A stretch of DNA of 64,000 bases from Bacteroidota bacterium (GTDB lineage Bacteria > Bacteroidota > Bacteroidia > B-17B0 > Aurantibacillaceae), in assembly GCA_016711805.1 (NCBI GenBank), contig JADJSH010000021.1:1-64000 (forward strand), read 5' to 3'. The notes beneath the pieces were generated by a model. The model was not told the DNA's origin. It was given only the letters and a program-made list of their open reading frames with translations, and searched no databases. This document shows, piece after piece, positions 22,101-32,124 of the stretch. Each line of letters starts with the position of its first letter. Position 1 is the first letter of the stretch. The position numbers and the translations under genes were made by a program.

Positions 22101-25100
22101 TGGTGGTACGCCAGGCCCTTTAGGATATTCTTTTTCTTGGTCAGGTGGTGGAGGTCTTTCAGCTACTTCAAGTCCATTGTTGGCTGGTGGTTATGCTGTC
22201 ACAGTTACAGATGCTAATAATTGTACTGCAACAAATAGTATGACCTTGGTTAATCCTCCTGCAATGGCATCGAGCATTACATCAACAAACGTATCTTGTT
22301 TTAATGCATGTAATGGAACAGCTATTGCAACCACTACAAATAATATTGGCCCTGTTGATTATGCTTGGTTTGGCGGAGCAAGTCCAATATTCTCTCAAAC
22401 AGCTTTAAGCTTATGTGTAGGAACATATACGATGGTTGCAACAGATCAAAACTCTTGTACTGCAACAGCTCAAGTTATCATTACAGAACCAACATTGTTA
22501 ACAGCAAACATTTCTTCAACTGGAAGTGTAACTTGTAATGGTGGAACCAACGGTTTTGCCGTAGTAACTCCAGGTGGAGGGACAGTACCATATACTTATA
22601 CATGGACTGGTGCAGCAGCAGCAAATGGAAATAGTTCAAATGCTAATACTTTACCAGCAGGTACTTATTCTGTGACAGTAACAGATGCTCAAGGTTGTAC
22701 TGCAACAACAAACACAACGATTATTGAGCCAGCACCTTTAGCTACTACATTAACAACAACTGATCCTTTATGTAATGGAATTTGTGATGGTACAGGTATT
22801 GTCACAACAAGTGGCGGTACTGGTATCCCTACATTCTTGTGGCAACCAGGTCTACAAGGAGGTAACTCTGTGAATACTTTATGTGCAGGAAATCAAACAG
22901 TAACTATTACTTATAATAACATCTGTTCAACCTCGTTAACATTTACCTTAGCTCAACCAGCATTATTAACGGCAGCTGTATCGGCTACTAATTCAAATTG
23001 TGGTCAGCCAAACGGTAGTGCTTGTGCTACAGTTAACGGAGGTACAGGATTATTAACTTACTTATGGAGTGGACCTGGTACGCCAACTGTACTATGTAAT
23101 AATAATATACCAGCTGGTGCTTATAACTTTGTAGTAACGGATGCAAATGGATGTACTGCTAATGCAAGTGGTTTAGTAAATGACGTTTCAGGACCAGTAG
23201 TAGCTATTACTAGTCAAACCAATGTTACTTGTTTTGGTTTATTAAATGGTGGAGCATCTGCAACTATAGCAGGCGGTGTTCCTAATTATACGATTTCATG
23301 GTCTGGAACTCAAGCTACAGCTAATACAACAACTTTAACTTCTAATTTTGGTGCGGGAATTCATAATATTACTGTCACAGATGCAGCAGGTTGTGTTGGT
23401 ACAGCTTCAGTTGATATTTCTCAGCCAGCTACATTTGTGAGTGCGATAGGTAGCTTCACAAACGTTAGTTGTTTTGGATTAAGTGATGGTGGCGCTACTA
23501 TTTTAGTAAATGGTGGAACTGCTCCGTATTTTTATTCATGGCCTCCATCAATTCAAACAAACTCAGTACTTACAAATGTTCCAGCTAATACATATACTGG
23601 AAATATTACTGACGCAAATGGATGTGTGGCTTCTTCTTCTGTCATTATTTCGCAACCACAAGCTTTAGTGCTAGCAGCATCTAGCACAACTAATATTTCT
23701 TGTTTTGGTGGTAGTAACGGACAAATTTCTACAACGGTTCAAGGTGGAACTCCCGGATATACTTATTCATGGACCCCATCTCAACCTGGAAATAGCGGTA
23801 ACGCAAGTGGAATACCAGCTGGTCCTTATACATTTACAGTTACAGATAATAATAATTGCGCTATATCTTCTAACTTTAATATCACAGAGCCATCTGCTTT
23901 AACTTCAAGCGCCAACTCATTGCCAGCAACTTGTGGTAATGCAAATGGTTCGGCTACAGTTACAGTTGGTGGCGGTACACCAAGTTATACTGTTAACTGG
24001 AATACAGCCCCTGCTTATACAGGATTAACACCTACAAATATGGCTCCTGGAACATGGACTGCTACTATTACTGATTCAAATGGATGTTTATTAACACAAA
24101 CAGTTACTGTGGCTAATCCACCAGTTCCAACAATTACAGGATTTGTAACGACTAGACCTAATTGTTTTGGATATTCGGATGGAACGATTGCAGTGAATTA
24201 CGCTTCAGGAACTGCACCATATACAGTTACTTGGTCTAATCCAATTTCGCAAACATCAACATCTTCTGCATTAACGCAAAGTGTAGCAGGTGGCGTTGCG
24301 TCAGGAGCCTACACGGCAACTCTTACTGATAGTTATGGTTGTTCTACATCAATGCCAGTAGTTGTGCCACCGACACCAATCTTAACATTGGTGCCAACAC
24401 CTAATACAACAATTTGTTATAATCAAACAACTCAGCTTGCTGCCTTTGGAAATGGTGGAACGCCTCCTTATAGTTACACGTGGACACCTACACCATTTGT
24501 TGGTGGCGGACCACATACGGTAACTTTAACAACATCATCTGCGTTTGCAGTTACAGTAAGTGATGCTAATGGTTGTTCTCCAAATGCTCAAAATATTAAT
24601 ATCACTGTAACGCCATCGTTATCGATTGCTTCAAGTGCTATTAATCCTATTTGTCATGGTTATGGAACATTCTTGTCGCCAACAATTACCAGCCCAGGAA
24701 ACGGAGGCCCATATTCATATTCTTGGACTCCAACTGGTGTAACAACAAATACTTTAGGTGTTACAGGAAGTGCTCCTACAGTTTCTACATCTGTAAACTA
24801 TACAGTAACAGTTAATGATGGTTGTCCAGCACCAGCTACCGCAGTATTTACTGTAGTAACTAATCCGTTACCTACAGTTAATTTTGTAGCGAGTACAACA
24901 GTAGCTTGTGCGCCTGCAACGATTAGTTTTACAGCTATACCAGGTGCAATAGGAAACTACACATATGAATGGATTAACGATGGAAAAGATGTTATGGGAA
25001 CAACAAATCCTATTTCATATACATATGGAACAGCTGATTCATTAGATGTGACAGTTATTATTACAAATACAGTTACTGGTTGTTTTAATGATTCAACGAA

Positions 25101-25683
25101 ACATAATTACATTGTGATTCATAAACAACCAATTGCATCTTTCTATGCTGAGCCACAATCCACTAGCATCTTAGATCCAAATATTAATTTTATTAATACA
25201 TCTCAAGGTGCAATAAATTATTTCTGGGATTTTGGTGATGTGAATGCTACTGGAAATTCTAACAACTCAATAATTACTAATCCAAGTCATTATTATAATG
25301 TTGTAGGAAATTACAATGTTCATTTAATTGCAACATCAGTCTATGGATGTAAAGATACGGCAATGGTAACAGTAGAAATTAAACCTGATTTCGCATTGTA
25401 CATTCCAAATGCATTTACACCGGATGGTAACGGATTAAATGATATGTTCCAGCCTCTCGGAGTTGGTATCGACGAAGAAAATTATCGTTTAGATATCTTT
25501 GACAGATGGGGCGAAAACATCTTTACAAGTAATAGCTTCCGCAAAGGCTGGGATGGAACGGTAAAGGGTGGTTCTAAAATTGCAGAACAAGGTGTTTATA
25601 CTTACAAAATGCTTGTAAATGATACCCAAGGAAATAGTCATCCTTATGTAGGCCACGTTACTTTGTTGAAAAAAGAGAACTAG
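13134..25683 (+). CDS. Giant SprB-repeat surface protein, T9SS type B tail
   Basis: About 4,180 residues if one frameshift is corrected. In order: signal peptide (MKHLLTLLFSFIILTSVAQ), a CUB-like domain (SENGWDFLYIYDGN), a PKD-like domain, a proprotein-convertase P domain at about residues 260-435 (CMSLEHSFLDDLDIVI), then dozens of Gly/Thr-rich SprB-type repeats of about 77 residues (GG-PYTYSWS, AGTYSVTVTDANGC, TQPT). A PKD domain (INYFWDFGDVN) and a gliding-motility-type C-terminal domain (IPNAFTPDGNGLNDMF, GVYTYKMLV) close it. SprB is a mobile cell-surface adhesin in gliding flavobacteria, so adhesion or motility is likely. An extra G near 13320-13325 separates signal peptide and body. The start ATG at 13134 is set by the signal peptide. 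Confidence 0.88.
15352..21111 (+). repeat. Five 1152-bp higher-order repeats in giant gene
   Basis: Equivalent codons (the Thr or equivalent after IPGP) fall at 15352, 16504, 17656, 18808 and 19960, an exact 1152-bp (384-codon) step each time. Each unit holds five SprB-type sub-repeats of about 77 residues in the same order. Units 1 and 2 are nearly identical in long stretches; unit 5 is the most diverged. Confidence 0.9.
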
Positions 25684-25703
25684 ACTTTAATTATAAAAAT
25701 TAA

Positions 25704-25734
25704 AACGCCGTTAAGAAATTAGCGGCGTTTTTGT
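25704..25734 (+). terminator. Strong terminator after giant gene
   Basis: An 11-bp stem (AACGCCGTTAA with TTAGCGGCGTT, one G-T pair) capped by a GAAA tetraloop and followed by T residues sits 20 bp after the stop of the giant gene and before purN. Confidence 0.9.
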
Positions 25735-25760
25735 TTGGATAAAATTGTATTTTCGTGCCA

Positions 25761-26324
25761 ATGAAGAATGTAGCCATATTTGCCTCCGGAGAAGGAACCA
25801 ATGCTGAAAATTTATTTAACTATTTTAATAATGACAAAAGAGTTAAAATAAAATTGGTGGTTACTAATTCAGATACGGCTGGTGTGGTTGCTAGAGCAGA
25901 GAAGTATAAAAAAAATGTACAAATAATTAGTAAAACCGCATTGCAAGAGTACACTTCTCAAATCATTGAATTTTTACAAACAGAAAAAATTGATATTATT
26001 GTTTTGGCTGGTTTTTTATTGAAAATTCCAGAAGCATTTATTAAAGCTTTCCCTAATCAGATTATCAATATTCATCCTTCATTATTGCCAAAATATGGCG
26101 GAAAAGGAATGTATGGTATAAATGTACATAAAGCAGTTGTAGAAAATAAAGAATCAGAAAGTGGAATTACGATTCATTATGTAAATGAAGAGTATGATAA
26201 AGGTGAAATTATTTTACAAGCAAAATGTGATGTGAATCAAATCGATACAGCTGAAACATTAGCTGCAAAAATCAGAAAACTAGAGTTTGAGTATTTGCCA
26301 AAAGCAATTGAGAAAATAATTTAA
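25761..26324 (+). CDS. purN: Phosphoribosylglycinamide formyltransferase
   Basis: PurN transfers formyl from 10-formyl-THF to GAR in purine synthesis. The Rossmann start (MKNVAIFASGEGTNAENLF), the catalytic region INIHPSLLPKYGGKGMYG with the conserved Asn/His pair, and VNEEYDKGEII with the catalytic Asp are all present. It has 187 residues, normal for the family. The ATG at 25761 is chosen over a GTG two codons upstream because family members begin MKN-like. It is a single gene preceded by a strong terminator. Confidence 0.95.
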   Translation: MKNVAIFASGEGTNAENLFNYFNNDKRVKIKLVVTNSDTAGVVARAEKYKKNVQIISKTALQEYTSQIIEFLQTEKIDIIVLAGFLLKIPEAFIKAFPNQIINIHPSLLPKYGGKGMYGINVHKAVVENKESESGITIHYVNEEYDKGEIILQAKCDVNQIDTAETLAAKIRKLEFEYLPKAIEKII

Positions 26325-26329
26325 GAAAG

Positions 26330-26480
26330 ATCTAACAGGCACTGTTGCGTTTATCATACGTTGGTAATAGTGCGGCTGGTTTTGGCAATTCGGAGCGAAC
26401 CGCCATTCTGGGAAGTTTAGGCGGGGCAAATGGAGGTTGGCGAATTGCCTTGACTTTTTGTTTCTTTTTCGTTAAGGAAA
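26330..26480. other. Gene-free G+C-richer stretch, likely repeat remnant
   Basis: Between purN and the next gene lies a stretch noticeably richer in G than its neighbours, ending in TTTCTTTTTCGTTAAGG followed by AAAAAGAAA, a small inverted repeat. No frame gives a plausible protein. Its composition and form recall a dispersed element, but no second copy is present in this window, so the origin is open. Confidence 0.35.
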
Positions 26481-26517
26481 AAGAAAATAGATAAATCATC
26501 TTTTAAATAAATTCTAA

Positions 26518-27213
26518 TTACCTTTTCTCATCTTTCCAACGGTAGTAACAATCCATTACACGGTAGTATAAATCGTAACCATCGTGGTTGATAATGTAAT
26601 CGTTACTTAAATAGTAGCAGTATTTTCTGAACTTTTCAAAATCAATAGTTTCATCTCCTGTTAATTTTCGTAACACTTCAGCATTAAATTTTTTAGCGAC
26701 GGCTTCCTCTATAAATATGTTTTCAAAAATTGCGGCTAATTTACGTTGCTCTTTTCCCTTCTGACTAAATTGCATGTATAACGCTGAGATAGGGCTTTCC
26801 ATCGCATTAACCACATTTTGTTTTGATCCCTGAATGACTCGTTTCATATAATCCTTTTCGTAAGGTTTTAATTTAAAATCGCTCACCACAACTTGATTGA
26901 GCTTATAGGCAGTTTCTATCATCACCACTTTGGTTTCTTTAAACCCCTTATAAAGTTTAGAGGCTGGGATTTTAAGGCGAATATATCCTACAAACGAAAA
27001 AATAATCGAATCTCTATCATTGGCAATAATCGAAAATTTACCATTTCCATCGCTCATTTGCCCATGTCCTGTTGTGGAGTTAATCACATAAACAAAAGGG
27101 ATTGGCGTAGTACTATCTGGCTGCGTAATAATCCCTTTAATAACGTTTTGGGAAAATCCTTGAAATGATAAAATAATTATCGAAATAAGTAATATACAAC
27201 ACTTGTTTTTCAA
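26518..27213 (-). CDS. Exported protein with carboxypeptidase-like regulatory domain
   Basis: 231 residues. A signal peptide (CCILLISIIILSFQGFSQ) is followed by a CarboxypepD_reg-like beta-sandwich domain (GIITQPDSTTPIPFVYVIN to IIFSFVGYIRLKI) at about residues 25-100 and a charged helical C-terminal half rich in Tyr and Lys. Such domains often begin TonB-dependent receptors or DUF5686 proteins, but no barrel follows, so this is a stand-alone short member. Function is unknown. It is divergent from dnaX. Confidence 0.75.
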   Translation of the reverse strand: MKNKCCILLISIIILSFQGFSQNVIKGIITQPDSTTPIPFVYVINSTTGHGQMSDGNGKFSIIANDRDSIIFSFVGYIRLKIPASKLYKGFKETKVVMIETAYKLNQVVVSDFKLKPYEKDYMKRVIQGSKQNVVNAMESPISALYMQFSQKGKEQRKLAAIFENIFIEEAVAKKFNAEVLRKLTGDETIDFEKFRKYCYYLSNDYIINHDGYDLYYRVMDCYYRWKDEKR

Positions 27214-27318
27214 GAAAGGAGGTCGTTTTGATTAAATCAAATATATATACTTATTCACAAACAGTTAATAATTTAACCTTTTTTATGGCGATATAAACAG
27301 TAAATTTACCTCAATAAC

Positions 27319-29034
27319 ATGGATGATTTTATAGTATCGGCCCGAAAGTATCGCCCCCAACACTTTAATACAGTAGTTGGGCAGAGCCATATTACCAATA
27401 CTTTAAAACAAGCTATTAAAAACGGAAAGATAGCGCAGGCTTATTTATTCTGTGGCCCTCGTGGTGTAGGTAAAACAACCTGTGCCCGTATTTTCGCTAA
27501 AACCATTAACTGTACTAATTTAACGGCAGATGGAGAAGCTTGCGATGCTTGCGAATCTTGTTTATCTTTTAATTCGGGCGCTTCATTAAATGTTTACGAA
27601 TTAGATGCTGCTTCTAATAACTCAGTTGAGGATATTAGAAATTTAGTAGATCAAGTGCGTTTTGCGCCACAGTTAGGAGATTATAAGGTATATGTAATTG
27701 ATGAGGTTCACATGTTGTCGAATGCGGCTTTTAATGCCTTTTTAAAAACATTAGAAGAGCCACCAAAACATGCTAAATTTATTTTGGCAACTACTGAGAA
27801 ACATAAAATTATTCCAACCATTTTATCTCGTTGCCAAGTATTTAGTTTTAATCGTATTAAGGCGGAAGATATTACTGAACAATTAGAGTATATTGCAAAT
27901 ACAGAGAACATTACTTTTGAGCCTGAGGCTTTACAAATCATTTCTCAAAAAGCAGATGGTGGTTTACGTGATGCTTGTTCTATATTTGATCAAATGGTAA
28001 CCTTTACGGGGAATCATTTAACCTATAAATCTGTTGTAGAAAATTTACATGTACTTGATTACGAATATTATTTTAAACTAACTGATGCGTCTTTAAATGG
28101 ACGTTTACCAGAGGTAATGGTAACCTTTGATGAAATTTTGAAGAAAGGATTTGACGGACATAATTTTATTATTGGTTTTGGCGAGCACTTAAGAAATTTA
28201 TTAGTTAGTAAAGATCAATACACGGTTCAGTTATTAGAAGTAAGTGAAGCCTTAAAAAAACGTTTTTCAGAACAAGCTCAATTGTGTCCTACGCCATTTT
28301 TGTTAAAGTCTTTGGCGGTAATAAATAAATGCGACATTCATTACAAATCTGCCAAAAATCAACGATTGCAGGTAGAAATGGCTTTGATGCAAATCAGTTA
28401 TTTAAATGCCGCACCGCAAGATGCGGAAAAAAAAAATGAGTTAAACTCGGGTTTTGAAATTCAATCTGCTCAACCCAAAGCTATAGAACAATCTCTACCA
28501 GTAGCTAAATTTACAGCAACACCAACTGTTCAAACAAGTGCTAAGCCCGTTGTAGGGTTTTCTGAACTAAAAATTAAATCACAATTTTTATTACAAGATA
28601 ATGCACAACGCAATCAAGCATTGGCTGTTGATGCAACGATTGTGGCAGAAGAGGCGGTAACGATAGATGTTGAATTAACCAGTGAAAGGGCTTTAGATGC
28701 TGTTAAACAATATGCCGAAGAAAAAAGTAAAAGTGGTAATAAACAATTGTATGCTACTTTAACCTCTAGTAAGATTAGTTTCCAAGATAAAACCATTGTT
28801 ATTGAATTAAATAATGAGGTTCAAAAAGAAATGTTGGTTAATATCAAGCAAGATATGTTGGACGAATTGCGAAAATTAGTCAGTAACAAGCAAATGCAAT
28901 TGGAAATTAAAGTTTCAGAAATTGTTGGCGAACTAAAAGCATACAAACCCGCTGATAAATTTAAATTGATGGCTGAAAAAAACCCTGCTTTATTAGAGTT
29001 CAAGAAACGGTTCGATTTAGATATTGAGTACTAG
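27319..29034 (+). CDS. dnaX: DNA polymerase III subunit gamma/tau
   Basis: DnaX is the clamp-loader ATPase. It shows Walker A (GPRGVGKTTCARIFAK) near residue 45, a zinc site (CDACESC), ELDAASNNSVEDIR, Walker B (VYVIDEVHMLS), the sensor-1 region (ILATTEKHKIIPTILSRCQ) and a tau-like C-terminal extension of about 200 residues that is poorly conserved. At 571 residues the length is usual for Bacteroidota. The start ATG is at 27319. The gene is separated from purN by a minus-strand gene. Confidence 0.97.
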   Translation: MDDFIVSARKYRPQHFNTVVGQSHITNTLKQAIKNGKIAQAYLFCGPRGVGKTTCARIFAKTINCTNLTADGEACDACESCLSFNSGASLNVYELDAASNNSVEDIRNLVDQVRFAPQLGDYKVYVIDEVHMLSNAAFNAFLKTLEEPPKHAKFILATTEKHKIIPTILSRCQVFSFNRIKAEDITEQLEYIANTENITFEPEALQIISQKADGGLRDACSIFDQMVTFTGNHLTYKSVVENLHVLDYEYYFKLTDASLNGRLPEVMVTFDEILKKGFDGHNFIIGFGEHLRNLLVSKDQYTVQLLEVSEALKKRFSEQAQLCPTPFLLKSLAVINKCDIHYKSAKNQRLQVEMALMQISYLNAAPQDAEKKNELNSGFEIQSAQPKAIEQSLPVAKFTATPTVQTSAKPVVGFSELKIKSQFLLQDNAQRNQALAVDATIVAEEAVTIDVELTSERALDAVKQYAEEKSKSGNKQLYATLTSSKISFQDKTIVIELNNEVQKEMLVNIKQDMLDELRKLVSNKQMQLEIKVSEIVGELKAYKPADKFKLMAEKNPALLEFKKRFDLDIEY

Positions 29035-29081
29035 AAATCACTTAACATAAAATCTTCCCGATTGTGGATAGTAGTTTTATT

Positions 29082-29221
29082 TAACCACATAGAAACATAG
29101 ATTGTTTTTAGTTTATAGTCTTTCATAGAAATAAATTTTTACACATAGTTTTTTATGTGAAAAGCGAAGCTTCTATCTCAAACTTTTGTTATTTATTACT
29201 ACAATGTGTCTATGTGGTTAA
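29082..29221 (+). repeat. MITE-like element, CCACATAG ends, copy 2
   Basis: A 140-bp stretch with terminal inverted repeats TAACCACATAGAAACATAG and CTATGTGGTTA lies in the 292-bp gap between dnaX and the patatin gene. Its inside (AAAAGCGAAGCTTCTATCTC) is the reverse complement of the equivalent part of the element at 10351-10486. It has no ORF and no transposase. Confidence 0.7.
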
Positions 29222-29326
29222 AAAAAATATTTTAAATAAAAATTCAACTTTCCTACAACTTAATTACAATTACTGCGTATAAATTTTTAGTAAGTTTGAC
29301 AAAAGAATTTACATTATCAATTATAT

Positions 29327-30334
29327 ATGGCAAAAACTAAAAAGATTGACCTTGCTTTGCAGGGTGGGGGAGCGCATGGCGCTTATACATGGGGAGTAAT
29401 TGACAGATTGTTAGACGACGAACGTATAGAGATTGATGGTGTTTGTGGAACCAGCGCAGGAGCCATGAATGGTGTATGTACCGTTTATGGATTGAAAAAA
29501 GGTGGAAAGAATTTAGCGAAACATACACTCGTTAAATTTTGGCATAAAATATCGGAGGCTGGAAAATTATCTCCATTACAACCAAGTTGGTTTGATAAAA
29601 TGATGAGTCCGGGTAATATGGATTTTTCTCCAAGCTATAAATTGTTTAGTATGAGTACCGAAAATTTTACACCTAAGCAATTAAATCCTTTGCAATATAA
29701 TCCATTAGAGAAAATATTAAATGAGGTGATTAATTTTGATGAACTTCATAAATTAAATCCTCCAAAGTTATTTGTTTGTGCTACCAATGTTAAAACTTGT
29801 GAAGCACGTATTTTTGGTCACGAAGAAATTACCGCCAAAGCTATTTTAGCTTCAGCATGTTTACCTTATATGTATGATGCTGTGGAAATTGATGGGGAAT
29901 TTTATTGGGACGGCGGTTATAGCGGTAATCCATTAATTCAACCATTAATTGATAATACAGTAGAAACAGATGATATTTTATTGATTCAGATAAACCCAAA
30001 AAATATAAAAACGGTTCCAGGAAAAATCGAAGAAATTAGAGATTGAGTAAATGAGTTGAGTTTTAATTCTTCTTTATTACTAGAATTGAGATTAATACAA
30101 TTTAAGCAAGAGCTAATTAACAAAGGCATTACTTTAGATGGCGAATTAAAACCTGTGTATTTACATAACATTAGCGCCGATAACGAATTAGGAGATTTGA
30201 ATTTATCATCTAAATTGAATACAAGCTGGGATTTCATGATGTATTTAAAAGACCTTGGTTACAAAGCCTGCGATGCTTGGATAGCAGAAAACTTTGAACA
30301 TATTGGCAAGAAGAATACGTTGAAGTTGGTGTAG
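29327..30334 (+). pseudogene. Patatin-like phospholipase with in-frame TGA
   Basis: Patatin-type lipid acyl hydrolase of about 335 residues. It has the oxyanion motif GGGAHGAYTWG near residue 14, the nucleophile GTSAG near residue 43, and the DGG catalytic Asp motif near residue 202. The frame stops at TGA 30044-30046 (after KIEEIRD) and continues in the same frame with VNELSFNSSLLLELRLI to a natural stop at 30334. Homologues usually have Arg there, so CGA to TGA is the simplest change. Both catalytic residues precede the stop, so a 239-residue truncated product is possible, lacking the last 95 residues. Confidence 0.8.
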
Positions 30335-30360
30335 TTTAAATAGAATTTATTTTAATTTTT

Positions 30361-30545
30361 TATGGGCGTGCCCCTGTGGGTCGGGCTGTCGGTTTCAATC
30401 TTTTTATTCGTACCTCATAAAAAGGATTTACACCTCTATCCCTCACGCAATATATACAATTGACCTGCGTTCGGGATTGAGCGAAAATCCTTTTACGTAA
30501 CGGAGTGCAGTAAAAGATTGCAGAGAAAGCCCATGCCGGAGGCAA
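30361..30545. repeat. Two inverted copies of GGGATTGCAGCG-family element
   Basis: The 396-bp gap between the patatin gene and radA holds an inverted copy (GGGCGTGCCCCTGTGGGTCG, then CAATCTTTTT and AAAGGATTT) followed by a degenerate direct copy (GGGATTGAGCGAAAATCC, then AAAAGATTGCAGAGAAAGCC). Both resemble 8170-8251. The copies are inverted to each other. Nothing else is recognised in the gap. Confidence 0.6.
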
Positions 30546-30730
30546 CGCACTAATGAATAGAATAAACCTAAATTTTTATGTAGGTTAGAATTTAATATAA
30601 ATTTTAAAATCACAACAATTCGTTTAATCAGCATTATCCGCGTTCTATTTATCTAAAACCCAAATAGCTACAAATTGTAGCAATCAATCGCTATTAATTG
30701 CCGTAATTTTGATTTATAAAAATCAATAAA

Positions 30731-32113
30731 GTGGCAAAAACAAAAACATCCTATTTCTGTCAGAGTTGTGGCGCACAAGCGGCTAAGTGGGCAGGCAAAT
30801 GCAATAGCTGTGGCGAGTGGAATACTCTTGTAGAAGAAGTCGTTCACAAAGAGTCTAAAAACGACCGATTGCAATTATTTTCGGCAAATAAAAACGAAAA
30901 CAATCGTTCCAATCAATCCATTTTATTACAGGAAATTGGCATTGCCGAATATCCACGCATTCAAGTTCCTGGGCAGGAGCTAGCTCGAGTTTTAGGAGGA
31001 GGAGTTGTTCCGGGTAGTTTAGTATTGTTTGGTGGAGAACCAGGCATTGGTAAATCAACCTTAATGTTGCAATTGGCTTTACGCTTAAAAAATTTAAGAG
31101 TCCTTTATGTTAGTGGCGAAGAAAGCGAACAGCAAATTAAAATGCGCGCCGAACGCATTGGGATGACAACAGAGAGTTGCTTCATTTTGCAAGAAACCAA
31201 TACACAAAATATTTTCACTCAAATAGAAAAAGTAGAGCCTCAACTAGTCATTATTGATTCTATACAAACTATTCATACGAGTTATATTGATAGTAGTCCT
31301 GGAAGTGTGAGTCAAGTGCGAGAGTGTGCCGCTGAGTTTTTACGCTTTGCTAAAGAAACCAATGTGCCTGTTTTTATGATTGGTCACATTACCAAGGAAG
31401 GAAGTTTAGCAGGCCCAAAAGTATTGGAACACATGGTGGATACGGTGTTGCAATTTGAGGGAGATAGAAATCACATTTACCGTTTATTAAGGGCTACGAA
31501 GAATCGTTTTGGTAGTACCAACGAAATGGGTATTTATGAGATGAACGGAGATGGATTAAAAGAAGTATTGAACCCATCAGAAATATTAATTACCAATCGA
31601 CAAGAAGCAACAAGCGGCGTAGCAATTGCAGCAACCTTGGAAGGCAATCGGCCTTTATTAATTGAAACGCAAGCTTTAGTTAGCACTGCCGCTTATGGCA
31701 CACCACAACGTTCATCCACTGGATTTGATTTAAGGCGGTTATCCATGTTGTTAGCAGTTCTTGAAAAGCGTTGTGGATTTCGTTTAGGCGCCAAAGATGT
31801 ATTTATTAATATAGCTGGTGGACTAAAAGTAGAAGATCCTGGAATCGATTTAGCTTTGGTGTGTGCTGTTTTATCAAGTAACGAAGACTTGCCTATAGCG
31901 CAGAATGTTTGCTTTGCTGCTGAGGTTGGTTTAACTGGGGAAATTCGCCCCGTAAACAGAATTGAACAACGAATTTCTGAAGCACAAAAATTAGGTTTTG
32001 AAAAAATTTACATATCTTCATATAACCTAAAAGGCTTAGATATTAAACAGTTTAAAATCGATGTAATCGCCGTTTCTAAAATGGAAGATGTGTTTGCTAA
32101 GTTGTTTGGGTAA
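30731..32113 (+). CDS. radA: DNA repair protein RadA
   Basis: RadA is a RecA-like ATPase that helps branch migration in recombination. It has an N-terminal C4 zinc motif (FCQSCGAQAAKWAGKCNSCG), Walker A (GGEPGIGKSTLMLQ), the RadA-specific KNRFG motif (ATKNRFGSTNE), and a C-terminal Lon-protease-like domain (GLKVEDPGIDLALVCAVLSS). At 460 residues it is full length. The start is GTG at 30731, giving MAKTKTSYF as in relatives. The downstream TPR gene begins 11 bp later and may be co-transcribed. Confidence 0.97.
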   Translation: MAKTKTSYFCQSCGAQAAKWAGKCNSCGEWNTLVEEVVHKESKNDRLQLFSANKNENNRSNQSILLQEIGIAEYPRIQVPGQELARVLGGGVVPGSLVLFGGEPGIGKSTLMLQLALRLKNLRVLYVSGEESEQQIKMRAERIGMTTESCFILQETNTQNIFTQIEKVEPQLVIIDSIQTIHTSYIDSSPGSVSQVRECAAEFLRFAKETNVPVFMIGHITKEGSLAGPKVLEHMVDTVLQFEGDRNHIYRLLRATKNRFGSTNEMGIYEMNGDGLKEVLNPSEILITNRQEATSGVAIAATLEGNRPLLIETQALVSTAAYGTPQRSSTGFDLRRLSMLLAVLEKRCGFRLGAKDVFINIAGGLKVEDPGIDLALVCAVLSSNEDLPIAQNVCFAAEVGLTGEIRPVNRIEQRISEAQKLGFEKIYISSYNLKGLDIKQFKIDVIAVSKMEDVFAKLFG

Positions 32114-32124
32114 ATAGTTAATTT

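Noticed and set aside
29291..29298. TAAGTTTG as a Bacteroidota -7 promoter box before the patatin gene
   Set aside because: It matches TAnnTTTG, but no TTG box at the right distance upstream was found, so it was not annotated.
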